A DNA stretch of 64,000 nucleotides from Flavobacteriaceae bacterium. GTDB lineage: Bacteria; Bacteroidota; Bacteroidia; Flavobacteriales; Flavobacteriaceae. Where the stretch lies: NCBI GenBank assembly GCA_025800395.1, contig JAOXRU010000075.1:1-64000 (forward strand), given 5' to 3'. How positions within the stretch are numbered: the first letter of the stretch is position 1; each line of letters begins with the position of its first letter. Shown piece after piece: positions 34,113-42,853 of the stretch. Under the pieces are notes generated by a model. The model was given only the letters and a program-made list of their open reading frames with translations, made no database searches and had not been told where the DNA came from. The position numbers and the translations under genes are program-made.

Positions 34113-37103
34113 CTACATATCCAATTGCTGGGACCTACCAATAGCAAAACGCGTATCTTCCACCAAAGCTTGTTTTTCCATGCTTTGAATTTCTATACTA
34201 AAAAAACCAAATTCCTCTACCACCTTTCCTGTCAATTTATAGATACCGTGTCCTCGAAAGGGATACTTCTTTACTACTGGAGGAAAATGCACCGTATCTA
34301 TCCAGTCTCCCCAAGCGTCTAGGAAGGTACCAAACACCATTCTCTTACCGTCGGAAGTCTTGGTGTTTTTTAGAGTCACCGAATATCCGTATATGGTTAT
34401 TATCTTCCCTACAAAAAGACACAATTTGGTTGCCTTCAAGCCTTTTTTTAAAGGATACAACAACAGCATAAAGGGATGTTGCAATGCAAAGCCCAACAAT
34501 TCTATTTCATCAAAACAATCTTCAAATCGCTGTAGCGGCAAATCAGGTATCTGAAAAGGTTTTTGCTGTGCTTTAAACAACAATTGCTGTTTCAATTTGG
34601 GGCGTTTTTGCAACAACAAACGCGCATGCCACAAAAGTTTTCGTTTATTGATTTGGGTAAATCGAAATGCATTGATACGAATGAGCACATCCAATTGTTC
34701 GATACTTATAGATACTCTTTCGACAAAATTTTCCAAAGAAGTAAAACTTCCGTTCACTTCTCGTTCGGCAACCAGTTCGGTAACCAATCGATGGTGCAAC
34801 CCTTGTAAAAAATGGAATCCTAGATAAATTGTTTTTCCTGTTATGCTTGTTTCATATCTACTACAATTGATATCTGGTGCTTCGATAATTCCCCCAGACC
34901 TTCGCGCCTCATGCACATAAATTTCTGGTCGATAAAATCCGCCACCGTTGTTGATGGTTGCTACCATATACTCCAAAGGAAAGTAACATTTCAAATACAG
35001 GCTCTGGTAGCTTTCTACAGCATAACTAGCCGAATGTCCTTTGGCAAAGGCATAACCAGCAAAGCTCTCTATCTGTTTCCAAATTTCTGCTACTACGGCA
35101 TCGGGTTCTCCTTGTGCTGCACAATGGGCAAAAAATTTGTCTTTAACCTTATCAAACTCTTCTCTGGAACGATACTTTCCACTCATTCCTCTTCGCAATA
35201 CATCTGCTTCTCCCAAAGACAATCCTCCATAATAATGTGCCACTTTGATCACATCTTCCTGATACACCATAATACCATAGGTATCGGGCATCAAATCCCA
35301 CAAAACTGGATGCGCGTTTTGGCGACGTTCTGGATTTTTGTGCCGCATGATATACTCACGCATCATACCACTCTTAGCCACCCCTGGGCGAATAATTGAG
35401 CTTGCCGCTACCAACCCCAAGTAATTGTCTACCTCTAGCTTGCGCAATAGCATCCGCATGGCAGGAGATTCTACATAAAAACAACCTATACATTGGGCCC
35501 GACTCACCATCTGATTCACATTTTTGTCGGCCATAAACCATTTGACTCTATGCAAATCAATGCTAGGCATATTCGGATGGTTCTTTTGTATGAGTTGTAC
35601 GGCATCTTTGATTTTGGCCAAACCACGTTGTCCAAGTATATCGTATTTGTACAAACCAACATCCTCAGAAATTACCATATCAAAATGCGTGGTTGGATAT
35701 CCTTTGGGTGGAAGATTGGTAGCGGTGAAATAATGTATCGGTTTTTCTGATATCAAAATTCCACCTGCATGTATACTCAGATAGTTGGGCATTCCTTGTA
35801 TATAATTTGCGTACCGATGTGTAAGTTGTGAAGTCGTATCTAGAGTTTCGTACCGATACCTTCCTTTGCTGAGTACATCTATCTCGTGTTTGGGTAATCC
35901 AAACACTTTTCCCAACTCACGCACTGCAGCACTATGCCCAAAGGTATTGTATGTAGCCAATAGGGCTACCTGTCCATTACCTCCAAAGCGCTCGAATATA
36001 TACCGGGTCACATCATCTCTATCGCGCCAAGAAAAATCCAAATCAAAATCGGGCGGATTGGCACGATACAGATTTAGAAAACGCTCAAAATACAAATCCA
36101 GATCGATAGGATCTACATCGGTAATACCAAGCAAATATGCAACTATACTATTGGCTCCACTTCCCCTACCCACATGAAAGTAGCCTTTGCTCTTGGCGTA
36201 TTGTACGATATCCCAATTGATCAGAAAAAACGAAACAAAACCCATTTTGACTATCAAATCCAACTCCTTGGCAATCCGACGACGAATTTTGTCTGTTGTT
36301 TTCTCATATCGATATGCCAAACCTTTATCGCACAGTATTTTTAACTGTCTCCAATCCGATGCTGCATCAGCTCCATAATGCAGTTTGTTTTGTGGTTTTC
36401 GACCTGCCGAAAAATCGAATTCTATCCTACAATGCTCCAGCATTCTTTGACTGTTGTTTAGGATAAAAGCATCCTGCGCAAAATACGCAAGCATTTTTTC
36501 TTTGGAAATCATAGTATCTTCGATACGACCACAGTCCTCTTCCGAGAGTTTGCTCAGTAATATATTTTGATCAATAGCCCGAAACAAACGGTGGATATTA
36601 TAATCTTTCTTATTGCGAAAGCTCACCGTCTGCAATACCACCAGCTTTTCTTTTAGATGATAGAAACCAGAGAATCGCAATTTATTGAGATCTTGCCAAC
36701 GCACTCCTATATACTCGTTGGCAGCAAACTGAGTTTTGTCGATTTCCAATACTTGCTCTAGCGGATATATGATATAACAATCCTCTAGCGGGGGTGCCTG
36801 TTCGGGTATGGCCTTTTTCTCGGACAGATAGGTGGACAAAAACTGGTTTAATTGCATAAAACCAGCATTGTTTTTGGCAATACCAACAAAGTGTTGTTTT
36901 GCTCCCGTTCTAAAATCGATTCCCAATATAGGACGTAGCCCGTACTTAGATGCTAGGCGTACAAAATTGAGACAAGCCGAAGTACTGTTGATATCGGTTA
37001 GCACCAATTGCTCATAGCCATTTTGCTGGGCTAACTCCAACAAGCGCTCCTCCGAGAAAGTTCCGTATCGCAAGGAATAATATGTATGGGTATTGAGCAG
37101 CAC
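34113..37103 (-). CDS. dnaE2: Second DNA polymerase III alpha subunit, DnaE2/error-prone type
   Basis: 996 residues, shorter than replicative DnaE (~1160). The PHP domain has lost metal ligands: NTHTYYSL in place of HxH, and TDINST in place of TDH, so no proofreading nuclease is expected. The polymerase core is intact, with RGSGANSIVAYLLG, the catalytic Asp pair in PDFDLDF and the third Asp in KYDILGQRGL. It is the last gene of the polIV-SRAP-dnaE operon, 3 bp after SRAP. This context matches damage-induced mutagenesis cassettes (imuB-dnaE2 type), so translesion synthesis is inferred. Confidence 0.88.
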   Translation of the reverse strand: MLLNTHTYYSLRYGTFSEERLLELAQQNGYEQLVLTDINSTSACLNFVRLASKYGLRPILGIDFRTGAKQHFVGIAKNNAGFMQLNQFLSTYLSEKKAIPEQAPPLEDCYIIYPLEQVLEIDKTQFAANEYIGVRWQDLNKLRFSGFYHLKEKLVVLQTVSFRNKKDYNIHRLFRAIDQNILLSKLSEEDCGRIEDTMISKEKMLAYFAQDAFILNNSQRMLEHCRIEFDFSAGRKPQNKLHYGADAASDWRQLKILCDKGLAYRYEKTTDKIRRRIAKELDLIVKMGFVSFFLINWDIVQYAKSKGYFHVGRGSGANSIVAYLLGITDVDPIDLDLYFERFLNLYRANPPDFDLDFSWRDRDDVTRYIFERFGGNGQVALLATYNTFGHSAAVRELGKVFGLPKHEIDVLSKGRYRYETLDTTSQLTHRYANYIQGMPNYLSIHAGGILISEKPIHYFTATNLPPKGYPTTHFDMVISEDVGLYKYDILGQRGLAKIKDAVQLIQKNHPNMPSIDLHRVKWFMADKNVNQMVSRAQCIGCFYVESPAMRMLLRKLEVDNYLGLVAASSIIRPGVAKSGMMREYIMRHKNPERRQNAHPVLWDLMPDTYGIMVYQEDVIKVAHYYGGLSLGEADVLRRGMSGKYRSREEFDKVKDKFFAHCAAQGEPDAVVAEIWKQIESFAGYAFAKGHSASYAVESYQSLYLKCYFPLEYMVATINNGGGFYRPEIYVHEARRSGGIIEAPDINCSRYETSITGKTIYLGFHFLQGLHHRLVTELVAEREVNGSFTSLENFVERVSISIEQLDVLIRINAFRFTQINKRKLLWHARLLLQKRPKLKQQLLFKAQQKPFQIPDLPLQRFEDCFDEIELLGFALQHPFMLLLYPLKKGLKATKLCLFVGKIITIYGYSVTLKNTKTSDGKRMVFGTFLDAWGDWIDTVHFPPVVKKYPFRGHGIYKLTGKVVEEFGFFSIEIQSMEKQALVEDTRFAIGRSQQLDM

Positions 37104-37106
37104 TAT

Positions 37107-37916
37107 CTAGTCAAATAAATCTCTTCGTTGCCGTGCTCTGGTTTCTCCCATTCCCAAGAGTTCCAATACCTCTACCGCTTCAATATGCGTAATTTTTTTT
37201 ATCGCTTCTCCTGTTGGACGCAAAGTCTGAAGATCCTTGTTTCTAGGATTTTTGATGCTTTTATCTATCGGAAATGCATTCCATTGTTTTGTATCTTGAG
37301 GTCGCAACAAGGCCAATGCCTCATCCAAAGGCGTCTTCGGGTCGAGCCAAATATTGCGATCGGCCTCTGCAATAACTATCGGTATTCTAGCATGATCTAT
37401 CATTTTTGTAGCAGCATTAGGAGCTGCGGTGGTGATAATAGCAAAAGAAGAAACAATTTCCCCAGTATTTACATCTACCCATTGGTCGTAAATTCCTGCA
37501 AAGGTAAAGCAACTGAAATCGTTTTTAAATACCAAATAAGGCTCGTTGAGCTTCGCTACACTAGGCCCTTCTATATAGCTACTAGCGATGACCAAGCAAC
37601 GCTGTGAACGTATTGGCTTTCGAAACATTGGTTTTTGAATAATTCCTTTAGCTCCACGATAAGCCGCACTATTTTCTTTGTTGAAATCGCCTTCCGTACG
37701 TGCGTTGAATACATACATGCGTTTTTTTGCCCAATGAGGGGTAAGTCCAAACTGAAACCATTGTTCGCAAGTCGCATCTGGATAACACAATACTGGTGCC
37801 ATACTCCCAGGCCCCAAATTGACCAAGCCATCAAACAAATGCTTTTCGATAATGCGAATCGACAATTCTTTTTCTACAGTTTCTATCTTTTTTGTAATAT
37901 TATACCTTCCACACAT
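37107..37916 (-). CDS. SRAP-domain protein (YedK/HMCES family)
   Basis: 269 residues. The SRAP family cross-links its N-terminal Cys to abasic sites in single-stranded DNA and so shields them. All key residues are seen: Cys2 in MCGRYN, Asn/Arg/Glu in FNARTEGD, Glu in ASSYIEGP and His in DHARIPIVI. Between two translesion polymerases, it would protect lesions met by the fork. Gap to polymerase IV 9 bp and to dnaE 3 bp, so one transcript. Confidence 0.92.
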   Translation of the reverse strand: MCGRYNITKKIETVEKELSIRIIEKHLFDGLVNLGPGSMAPVLCYPDATCEQWFQFGLTPHWAKKRMYVFNARTEGDFNKENSAAYRGAKGIIQKPMFRKPIRSQRCLVIASSYIEGPSVAKLNEPYLVFKNDFSCFTFAGIYDQWVDVNTGEIVSSFAIITTAAPNAATKMIDHARIPIVIAEADRNIWLDPKTPLDEALALLRPQDTKQWNAFPIDKSIKNPRNKDLQTLRPTGEAIKKITHIEAVEVLELLGMGETRARQRRDLFD

Positions 37917-37925
37917 AGCTGTTTT

Positions 37926-39140
37926 TTAGCGGGTTCGATGTGCCAATACTATTGGCGGTTCTCCATTGAAAGGATCAAAATCATTTCCAATGCTACGTGC
38001 TCCAAAAGTACTCGCACGCATTACTGTTCTACTTCCATATCGTTCTCGAATACGATCCATAGCCCGATACAATTGTACCGTTTTGCTGGCATCCTCAAAA
38101 AGAGATATCTGATAATTGCCTCCTGTAAGATCGCTAAATCGAACTCCTATCAGACGAATACGCAATCGACGATCATACAATTTGTGAAACAATTCCAAGG
38201 TAGTGGGCAACAAAATATGATCCGCTGCTGTATAAGGAATCTTCTGTTGTTTGCTATAGGTATTAAAATCCGAATAGCGGATTTTTACCGATACACAGGC
38301 TGCTACTTTATTGGCCTTTCGCAACTTATAGGCCAGATTTTCTACCATAGCCGATAAGGTGGTTTCCAATTTGGGAATATCGATGGTGTCTTTGCCAAAA
38401 GTGCGTTCGTTCGAAATCGACTTGCGCTCATGATAAGCCACTACAGGACTCTTATCGACGCCATTGGCACGCTCCCACATGAGCAAACCATGCTTCCCAA
38501 ACACTTGCTGCATGGCTTCTACTGGCATTTGCTGTATATGGGACACCTGTTTTAGACCCAAATTGCACAATTGTTGAAACGTCTTGTCTCCTATCATCGG
38601 AATTTTTTTCACAGACAATGGTGCCAAAAAAATTTTCTCCAATCCGTGCGCCACTTTTAGCTGGTTGTTGGGTTTTGCCTCGTTGGTTGCTACCTTGGAT
38701 ACCGTTTTGTTGACAGCCAAACCAAAGGAAATAGGCAAACCCGTTTCTTTAATAACCGCTTGTCGCATCTCGCTAGCATACTTATAAATTCCATGAAAAC
38801 GATCCATGCCCGTCATATCCGCATAAAACTCATCAATACTAGATTTTTCCAATAGAGGCACCCGCTCCCTCAAAATATCGGTTACTTCTCTAGAAAACTT
38901 GGTATAAGTTCCTGCATTGCCCCGTATGACAACAGCCTCCGGACAAAGTACTCTCGCCATTTTCATCGGCATACCAGAATGCACGCCAAAAGGACGCGCC
39001 TCATAACTGGCCGCAGATACCACTCCCCTACCGCCAGTACCCCCTATAAGCACTGGCCTCCCCTGTAAACGACTGTCTAACAGACGCTCGCAAGAAACAA
39101 AAAAGGCATCCAAATCCATATGTAATATCGAACGATCCAT
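37926..39140 (-). CDS. dinB: Y-family DNA polymerase IV
   Basis: 404 residues. Catalytic acids are retained (Asp9 in HMDLDAFF; Asp103-Glu104 in SIDEFY), so it is an active polymerase and not an ImuB-type non-catalytic partner. The palm, thumb (helix-hairpin-helix around IPMIGDKTFQQL) and little-finger domains follow in order. QISLFED near residue 350 is a beta-clamp binding motif. The gene starts at 39140, only 4 bp beyond its -7 element, which implies a leaderless or near-leaderless mRNA. First gene of the cassette. Confidence 0.92.
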   Translation of the reverse strand: MDRSILHMDLDAFFVSCERLLDSRLQGRPVLIGGTGGRGVVSAASYEARPFGVHSGMPMKMARVLCPEAVVIRGNAGTYTKFSREVTDILRERVPLLEKSSIDEFYADMTGMDRFHGIYKYASEMRQAVIKETGLPISFGLAVNKTVSKVATNEAKPNNQLKVAHGLEKIFLAPLSVKKIPMIGDKTFQQLCNLGLKQVSHIQQMPVEAMQQVFGKHGLLMWERANGVDKSPVVAYHERKSISNERTFGKDTIDIPKLETTLSAMVENLAYKLRKANKVAACVSVKIRYSDFNTYSKQQKIPYTAADHILLPTTLELFHKLYDRRLRIRLIGVRFSDLTGGNYQISLFEDASKTVQLYRAMDRIRERYGSRTVMRASTFGARSIGNDFDPFNGEPPIVLAHRTR

Positions 39141-39144
39141 GATA

Positions 39145-39175
39145 CAAAACTAAGTACTTTTTGGATTATTTCCAA
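39145..39175 (-). promoter_or_regulatory. Leftward promoter of the dinB-SRAP-dnaE operon
   Basis: On the minus strand TTG (39175-39173), 20 bp, TAGTTTTG (39152-39145). This is near the Bacteroidota consensus. The distal TTG lies inside operator 1. Confidence 0.7.
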
Positions 39176-39177
39176 AA
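39159..39177. promoter_or_regulatory. Operator 1 of the LexA-like switch
   Basis: TTTTGGA-N5-TCCAAAA, perfect 7-bp arms. It covers the distal element of the dinB promoter. Its centre lies 19 bp from that of operator 2. Confidence 0.8.
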
Positions 39178-39179
39178 TT

Positions 39180-39194
39180 TTGGATATATTCCAA
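39180..39194. promoter_or_regulatory. Operator 2 of the LexA-like switch
   Basis: TTGGA-TATAT-TCCAA, same half-sites as operator 1. It covers the distal TTG of the rightward promoter of the repressor gene. Confidence 0.8.
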
Positions 39195-39210
39195 TTTATT
39201 TCTATATTTG
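39180..39210 (+). promoter_or_regulatory. Rightward promoter of the LexA-like repressor gene
   Basis: TTG (39180-39182), 20 bp, TATATTTG (39203-39210). The same geometry as the dinB promoter, mirrored. A second -7-like TATTTTTG occurs at 39257-39264. Confidence 0.65.
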
Positions 39211-39343
39211 AATATCGCTTTCCTATTGAAAAGCAAATCATTTGATCGGGAATCTATATTTTTGTGTTTTTTCTGTATTTGAAATATTCTACCAATTGTG
39301 GAATGGTACAAAAATGCCCATCACGATATTAATTTTTTCACCA

Positions 39344-40096
39344 ATGGACACTAGCATCACACAACAGCGATTTAAGGAAGTTCGAGAGCAACTACAGCTA
39401 ACCCAAGCGGCTTTTGGCAAACATCTTGGACTCAGTTCCTCTACAGCCGATATAGAAAGAGGGCGCACCAAGATTTCTGGAGAGGTCACTATGTTACTTC
39501 TAAAAGACTACCATATCAATCCTTTATGGTTATTTGGACATAGCAACAAGAAACTGCTCAATCCGTCTTCGGTAGACACCATGCCCAAAGCCATTACCGT
39601 AGATCAAGATGGACACGAAAACATTGTAATGGTACCTGCAAAAGCTGCCGCTGGCTATGGTAACAATATAGGAGATAGCACCTATATGAATCGATTACCT
39701 GCTTTTAGCTTTCCCCTTCCAGAATACCGCAACGCATCATTTAGAGGTTTTCAAATTAGTGGCGATAGCATGACGCCCTTGGTCAACTCTGGAGATTGGG
39801 TATTGGCAAAAGCAGTTGCATCTTTTCAAGAAGTTGTAGATAATCAGGTGTACATTATTGTAGAAAGTGATAGTATCCGCCTCAAAAAACTCCAAAAACA
39901 AGAACAGGGAAAGGTGTTAAACCTTATTTCTCTCAACCCAGAATATGCACCAACTGCTACAGCCTCCGAAAACATATTGGAGCTATGGGAATACCATTCT
40001 AAGATTAGTTTTGGCATAGAAAAGATACAGGGGCTCACCTTAGAAAAAGTATATGATGAGGTAAAAGAGATAAAAGCCAAGGTAGAAAGGCTCTAA
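39344..40096 (+). CDS. LexA/CI-like self-cleaving repressor (XRE HTH plus S24 peptidase)
   Basis: 251 residues from the ATG at 39344 (MDTSITQQ); the open frame extends to 39242, but that part lacks domain character. N-terminal XRE helix-turn-helix (LQLTQAAFGKHLGLSSSTADIERG), then an S24 domain with cleavage site Ala103-Gly104 (KAAAGYG), nucleophile Ser142 (SGDSMTP) and Lys181 (IRLKKL), at spacings like those in LexA. On RecA-ssDNA signals it is expected to cut itself and free the DNA. It faces the mutagenesis operon, and twin operators lie between them, so it very probably represses both. Confidence 0.9.
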   Translation: MDTSITQQRFKEVREQLQLTQAAFGKHLGLSSSTADIERGRTKISGEVTMLLLKDYHINPLWLFGHSNKKLLNPSSVDTMPKAITVDQDGHENIVMVPAKAAAGYGNNIGDSTYMNRLPAFSFPLPEYRNASFRGFQISGDSMTPLVNSGDWVLAKAVASFQEVVDNQVYIIVESDSIRLKKLQKQEQGKVLNLISLNPEYAPTATASENILELWEYHSKISFGIEKIQGLTLEKVYDEVKEIKAKVERL

Positions 40097-40128
40097 TTGC
40101 TTCAAAGCACAAAGGCATATGTGTGTTT

Positions 40129-40602
40129 TCACATCTCCTCTTTTGCATAAACCAACTCAAAATAAATACACACTATAGTCATATCTTCGGAAAATTGCGC
40201 TCCGTGAGACTCCATTTCTCTGGTGTAAAATGCTTGATGTACTTTTTTCCAATACGCCAAAGATTTGTCTCCCTCTCCTTCTGCAAAGGCAAAATCGGCA
40301 TCTATTTTTTTATAGGGTCGGTAGATGAGGTCGGTAATTTGTATGATTGCCATTGCCCTGCCATCCCAATTGGTGACTATTTCCAAATCTCCGATTTGAG
40401 GTAAAGGTTCTTTTTCGTTTTCAAACCACCACAACGAAGGAGCAGTAGCGCATTTGTCGCCCGACAGCACCAAGTTTGCACAATCGTCGGCATCGTACTG
40501 GTTGTCGCAAAAATAATAAGAAATTGGCAGTTCTCTATTGGCATATTTCGGATGCTTGGCTACAAATGCCTCCCACATCTTATGCACGCTTGGATCCACC
40601 AC
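40129..40602 (-). CDS. ASCH-domain protein
   Basis: 157 residues. ASCH proteins have a PUA-like beta barrel and are thought to bind RNA or act on modified nucleosides. Family features: LSGDKCATAPSLWWFE, then EPLPQIGDLEIVTNWDGRAMAIIQI and a late FAFAEGEGDKSLAYWKKVH. It starts with GTG overlapping the glutathione peroxidase stop by one base, so the two are coupled. Function in the cell is unknown. Confidence 0.85.
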   Translation of the reverse strand: MVDPSVHKMWEAFVAKHPKYANRELPISYYFCDNQYDADDCANLVLSGDKCATAPSLWWFENEKEPLPQIGDLEIVTNWDGRAMAIIQITDLIYRPYKKIDADFAFAEGEGDKSLAYWKKVHQAFYTREMESHGAQFSEDMTIVCIYFELVYAKEEM

Positions 40603-41135
40603 TACTGCAAATGTTTCAGGATTTTATTGCTCAACGGACCAGTAAAAGAATACCAATAATCTACCAGATTACCTTGTGGATCTATCAAATACTTTTGAAA
40701 ATTCCACTTCACCGATGAATTCTTTTTTCCATTCTTTTCCTTCTTGGTGAGCCATGTATACAAAGGATGTTGTTCTTGTCCTTTCACTGCAATTTTTTCG
40801 GTAATCGGAAAAGACACTCCATAATTGGCTTCGCAAAAGGTTTGTATCTCTTGGGCACTTCCAGGTTCTTGCTTCCCAAATTGGTTGCAAGGCACTCCGA
40901 TGACCACTAATTTGTCCTCAAATCGCTCGTATAAAGTCTGTAGATCCTTATACTGGGGTGTAAAACCACATTTGGAGGCAACATTTACAAACAAAATGTA
41001 CTTTTCTTTGAAGCCACCAAGATCCATAGGCTTCCCAGTCAAACTATTTATTTTTATTTCATAAATAGTTTGGGACTGCGCATTGAACGGTAATGTCATT
41101 GAAAAAACAATTACTAATAATATTAATCTCCTCAT
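40602..41135 (-). CDS. Glutathione peroxidase-family thiol peroxidase, exported
   Basis: 177 residues from the internal ATG at 41135 (MRRLILLVIVFSMTLPFNAQS), which gives a clear signal peptide; the open frame starts at 41162. Peroxidatic Cys in NVASKCGFTPQY, second motif VIGVPCNQFGKQEPG and the Trp in WNFQKY define the GPx family; a Cys replaces selenocysteine. It removes peroxides, most likely with thioredoxin as reductant, in the periplasm. Coupled with the ASCH gene. Confidence 0.92.
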   Translation of the reverse strand: MRRLILLVIVFSMTLPFNAQSQTIYEIKINSLTGKPMDLGGFKEKYILFVNVASKCGFTPQYKDLQTLYERFEDKLVVIGVPCNQFGKQEPGSAQEIQTFCEANYGVSFPITEKIAVKGQEQHPLYTWLTKKEKNGKKNSSVKWNFQKYLIDPQGNLVDYWYSFTGPLSNKILKHLQ

Positions 41136-41222
41136 AGCTAAAAACACTTTAGTGAAGTGCAAGCTACTAAAAATAAAAGATAATGAAAATACTCTAAAGT
41201 AGTTTTATACCATACAACACCA

Positions 41223-41348
41223 TTAAATAATTCCTGTAACTGACAAACCGATACATACAACCACGCTTACCAAAACCAATACCAAAACACCAACCATCAG
41301 GCTCAGTGTCGTATTCAAAATTCTCGTTCCAAAAGATAGTGTACTCAT
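41223..41348 (-). CDS. Putative 41-residue single-pass membrane protein
   Basis: Starts with ATG, ends TAA. A soluble N-terminal MSTLSFGTRILNTTLSL leads into the helix MVGVLVLVLVSVVVCIGLSV. It lies in an otherwise gene-poor stretch and is below usual length limits. Composition suits a real small membrane protein, but it may be chance; no family is recognised. Confidence 0.4.
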   Translation of the reverse strand: MSTLSFGTRILNTTLSLMVGVLVLVLVSVVVCIGLSVTGII

Positions 41349-41622
41349 AATGATTCTATTAGTTTATATTAAAAATACAACCAATCCAGACTATTGCCTA
41401 AAAAGGTCTCGATTATTAGATATCTGGCAAAAAATGACAGACCAGTACCATTCTCTAGTAGTTACTAGTAGACAAAAGGTAATTTCTATGGGTATATTAT
41501 ACCCTACTCGTGACAAGTAATCAAAAGACTATGATAGGTATTCTCTTCCTGCAATTTATTATAAAAATTGGAGAAATAAGATACCTTATTTTTTGCAAAT
41601 AAGCAAATGATACCGAAAAACG
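41349..41622. other. AT-rich region with no recognised gene
   Basis: Sequence between the putative small protein and the galE terminator. I see no open frame of quality and no clear dyads. Confidence 0.4.
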
Positions 41623-41623
41623 A

Positions 41624-41660
41624 CAAAAAAACGCAGTCAAAATTGCAATTTTGACTGCGT
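41624..41660 (-). terminator. Terminator downstream of galE
   Basis: A perfect 30-bp palindrome (arms ACGCAGTCAAAATTG and its complement) at 41631-41660, with a T run of seven on the minus strand (41630-41624). It lies 60 bp past the galE stop. Confidence 0.85.
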
Positions 41661-41719
41661 CTGTACTATTGTTTTTTCAACAAAGCCTAGTGGCTGTTGC
41701 CATATTATGTCGGCAAATA

Positions 41720-42736
41720 CTAACTTCTAATCTTTTGTTCCCACTTCCATGCAGAGGACATCGCTTGATCTAAAGAGGAAACTGCCTGCCAACCCAACTC
41801 TGTATTGGCCTTGGTAGTATCGGCATAGGCCTCCATAATATCGCCAGCTCTACGACCGACAACCTTATAAGGCAATTTGGTTCCAGAAACTTTTTCGAAA
41901 CTTTCTATCACTTCCATTACCGAACTTCCCTTACCCGTACCTACATTGAATACTTCGTAATTGGTCTTATTCTGATTCTCCAACAATCTTTCCAAAGCCA
42001 CCACATGGGCTTTTGCCAAATCTACCACATGTATGTAATCGCGTATAGCGGTACCATCTGGGGTGTCATAATCCTCGCCAAAAACCTGCAATTCTTCACG
42101 AAGCCCCACTCCTGTTTGGGTGATAAACGGCACCAAATTTTGTGGAACTCCTTTAGGTAATTCCCCTATTTCGGCAGAAGGATGACTTCCCATAGGATTA
42201 AAATATCGCAAGGCTATAGCTTTTAGCTGTTGATTAACTGCACAAGTATCTCGAATAATTTCCTCTCCAATTTGCTTGGTATTACCATATGGCGATTCGG
42301 CCACCTTTACTGGAGCATCCTCCGTTATTGGCATTTTATCGGCCTGACCATATACGGTACAAGAAGAGCTAAATATAAAACTCGCTTCCTCTTTGGCTTG
42401 CAACTCTTGTAGCAAATACACCAAAGTGTTGATATTGTTTTCATAATACATCAAAGGTTGTTCTACACTTTCTCCTACCGCTTTTGAAGCAGCAAAATGA
42501 ATCACTCCTCGTATATCGTTGTGGGTGCTGAAAAACTTTTGCACTGCGCTTTTTTCCCTTAAATCCATTTTGACAAACACTGGCTTCTTGCCAGAGATAG
42601 CCGCAATACCGTCCAATACAGCCTCGTCGGAATTGGATAAATCATCGACTATAATCACTTCAAAACCTTTGGCTTGCAATTCCACCACTGTATGTGACCC
42701 AATAAAACCTAAACCACCAGTTACTAATATTTTCAT
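41720..42736 (-). CDS. galE: UDP-glucose 4-epimerase
   Basis: 338 residues, near the standard length. NAD-binding GGLGFIGSHTV at the N-terminus, SSSCTVYGQ with Ser, and the catalytic Tyr-x3-Lys in SPYGNTKQIGEE. Interconverts UDP-glucose and UDP-galactose for envelope sugars. It follows the DegT aminotransferase on the same strand, 117 bp apart, and ends at a strong terminator. Confidence 0.96.
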   Translation of the reverse strand: MKILVTGGLGFIGSHTVVELQAKGFEVIIVDDLSNSDEAVLDGIAAISGKKPVFVKMDLREKSAVQKFFSTHNDIRGVIHFAASKAVGESVEQPLMYYENNINTLVYLLQELQAKEEASFIFSSSCTVYGQADKMPITEDAPVKVAESPYGNTKQIGEEIIRDTCAVNQQLKAIALRYFNPMGSHPSAEIGELPKGVPQNLVPFITQTGVGLREELQVFGEDYDTPDGTAIRDYIHVVDLAKAHVVALERLLENQNKTNYEVFNVGTGKGSSVMEVIESFEKVSGTKLPYKVVGRRAGDIMEAYADTTKANTELGWQAVSSLDQAMSSAWKWEQKIRS

Positions 42737-42853
42737 ATATATTATTTGAGTTTCAACAAAATCATTACCGTGTACTATTATACCTCATAATTCCTGCCGA
42801 AAAATAAGCACAATTTTTAATTGGGAACAATTTCTGTTGCAATACTCTACAGA

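Noticed and set aside
37926-39140. ImuB (inactive Y-family accessory protein)
   Set aside because: Catalytic acids Asp9, Asp103 and Glu104 are present, so it is an active polymerase IV type.
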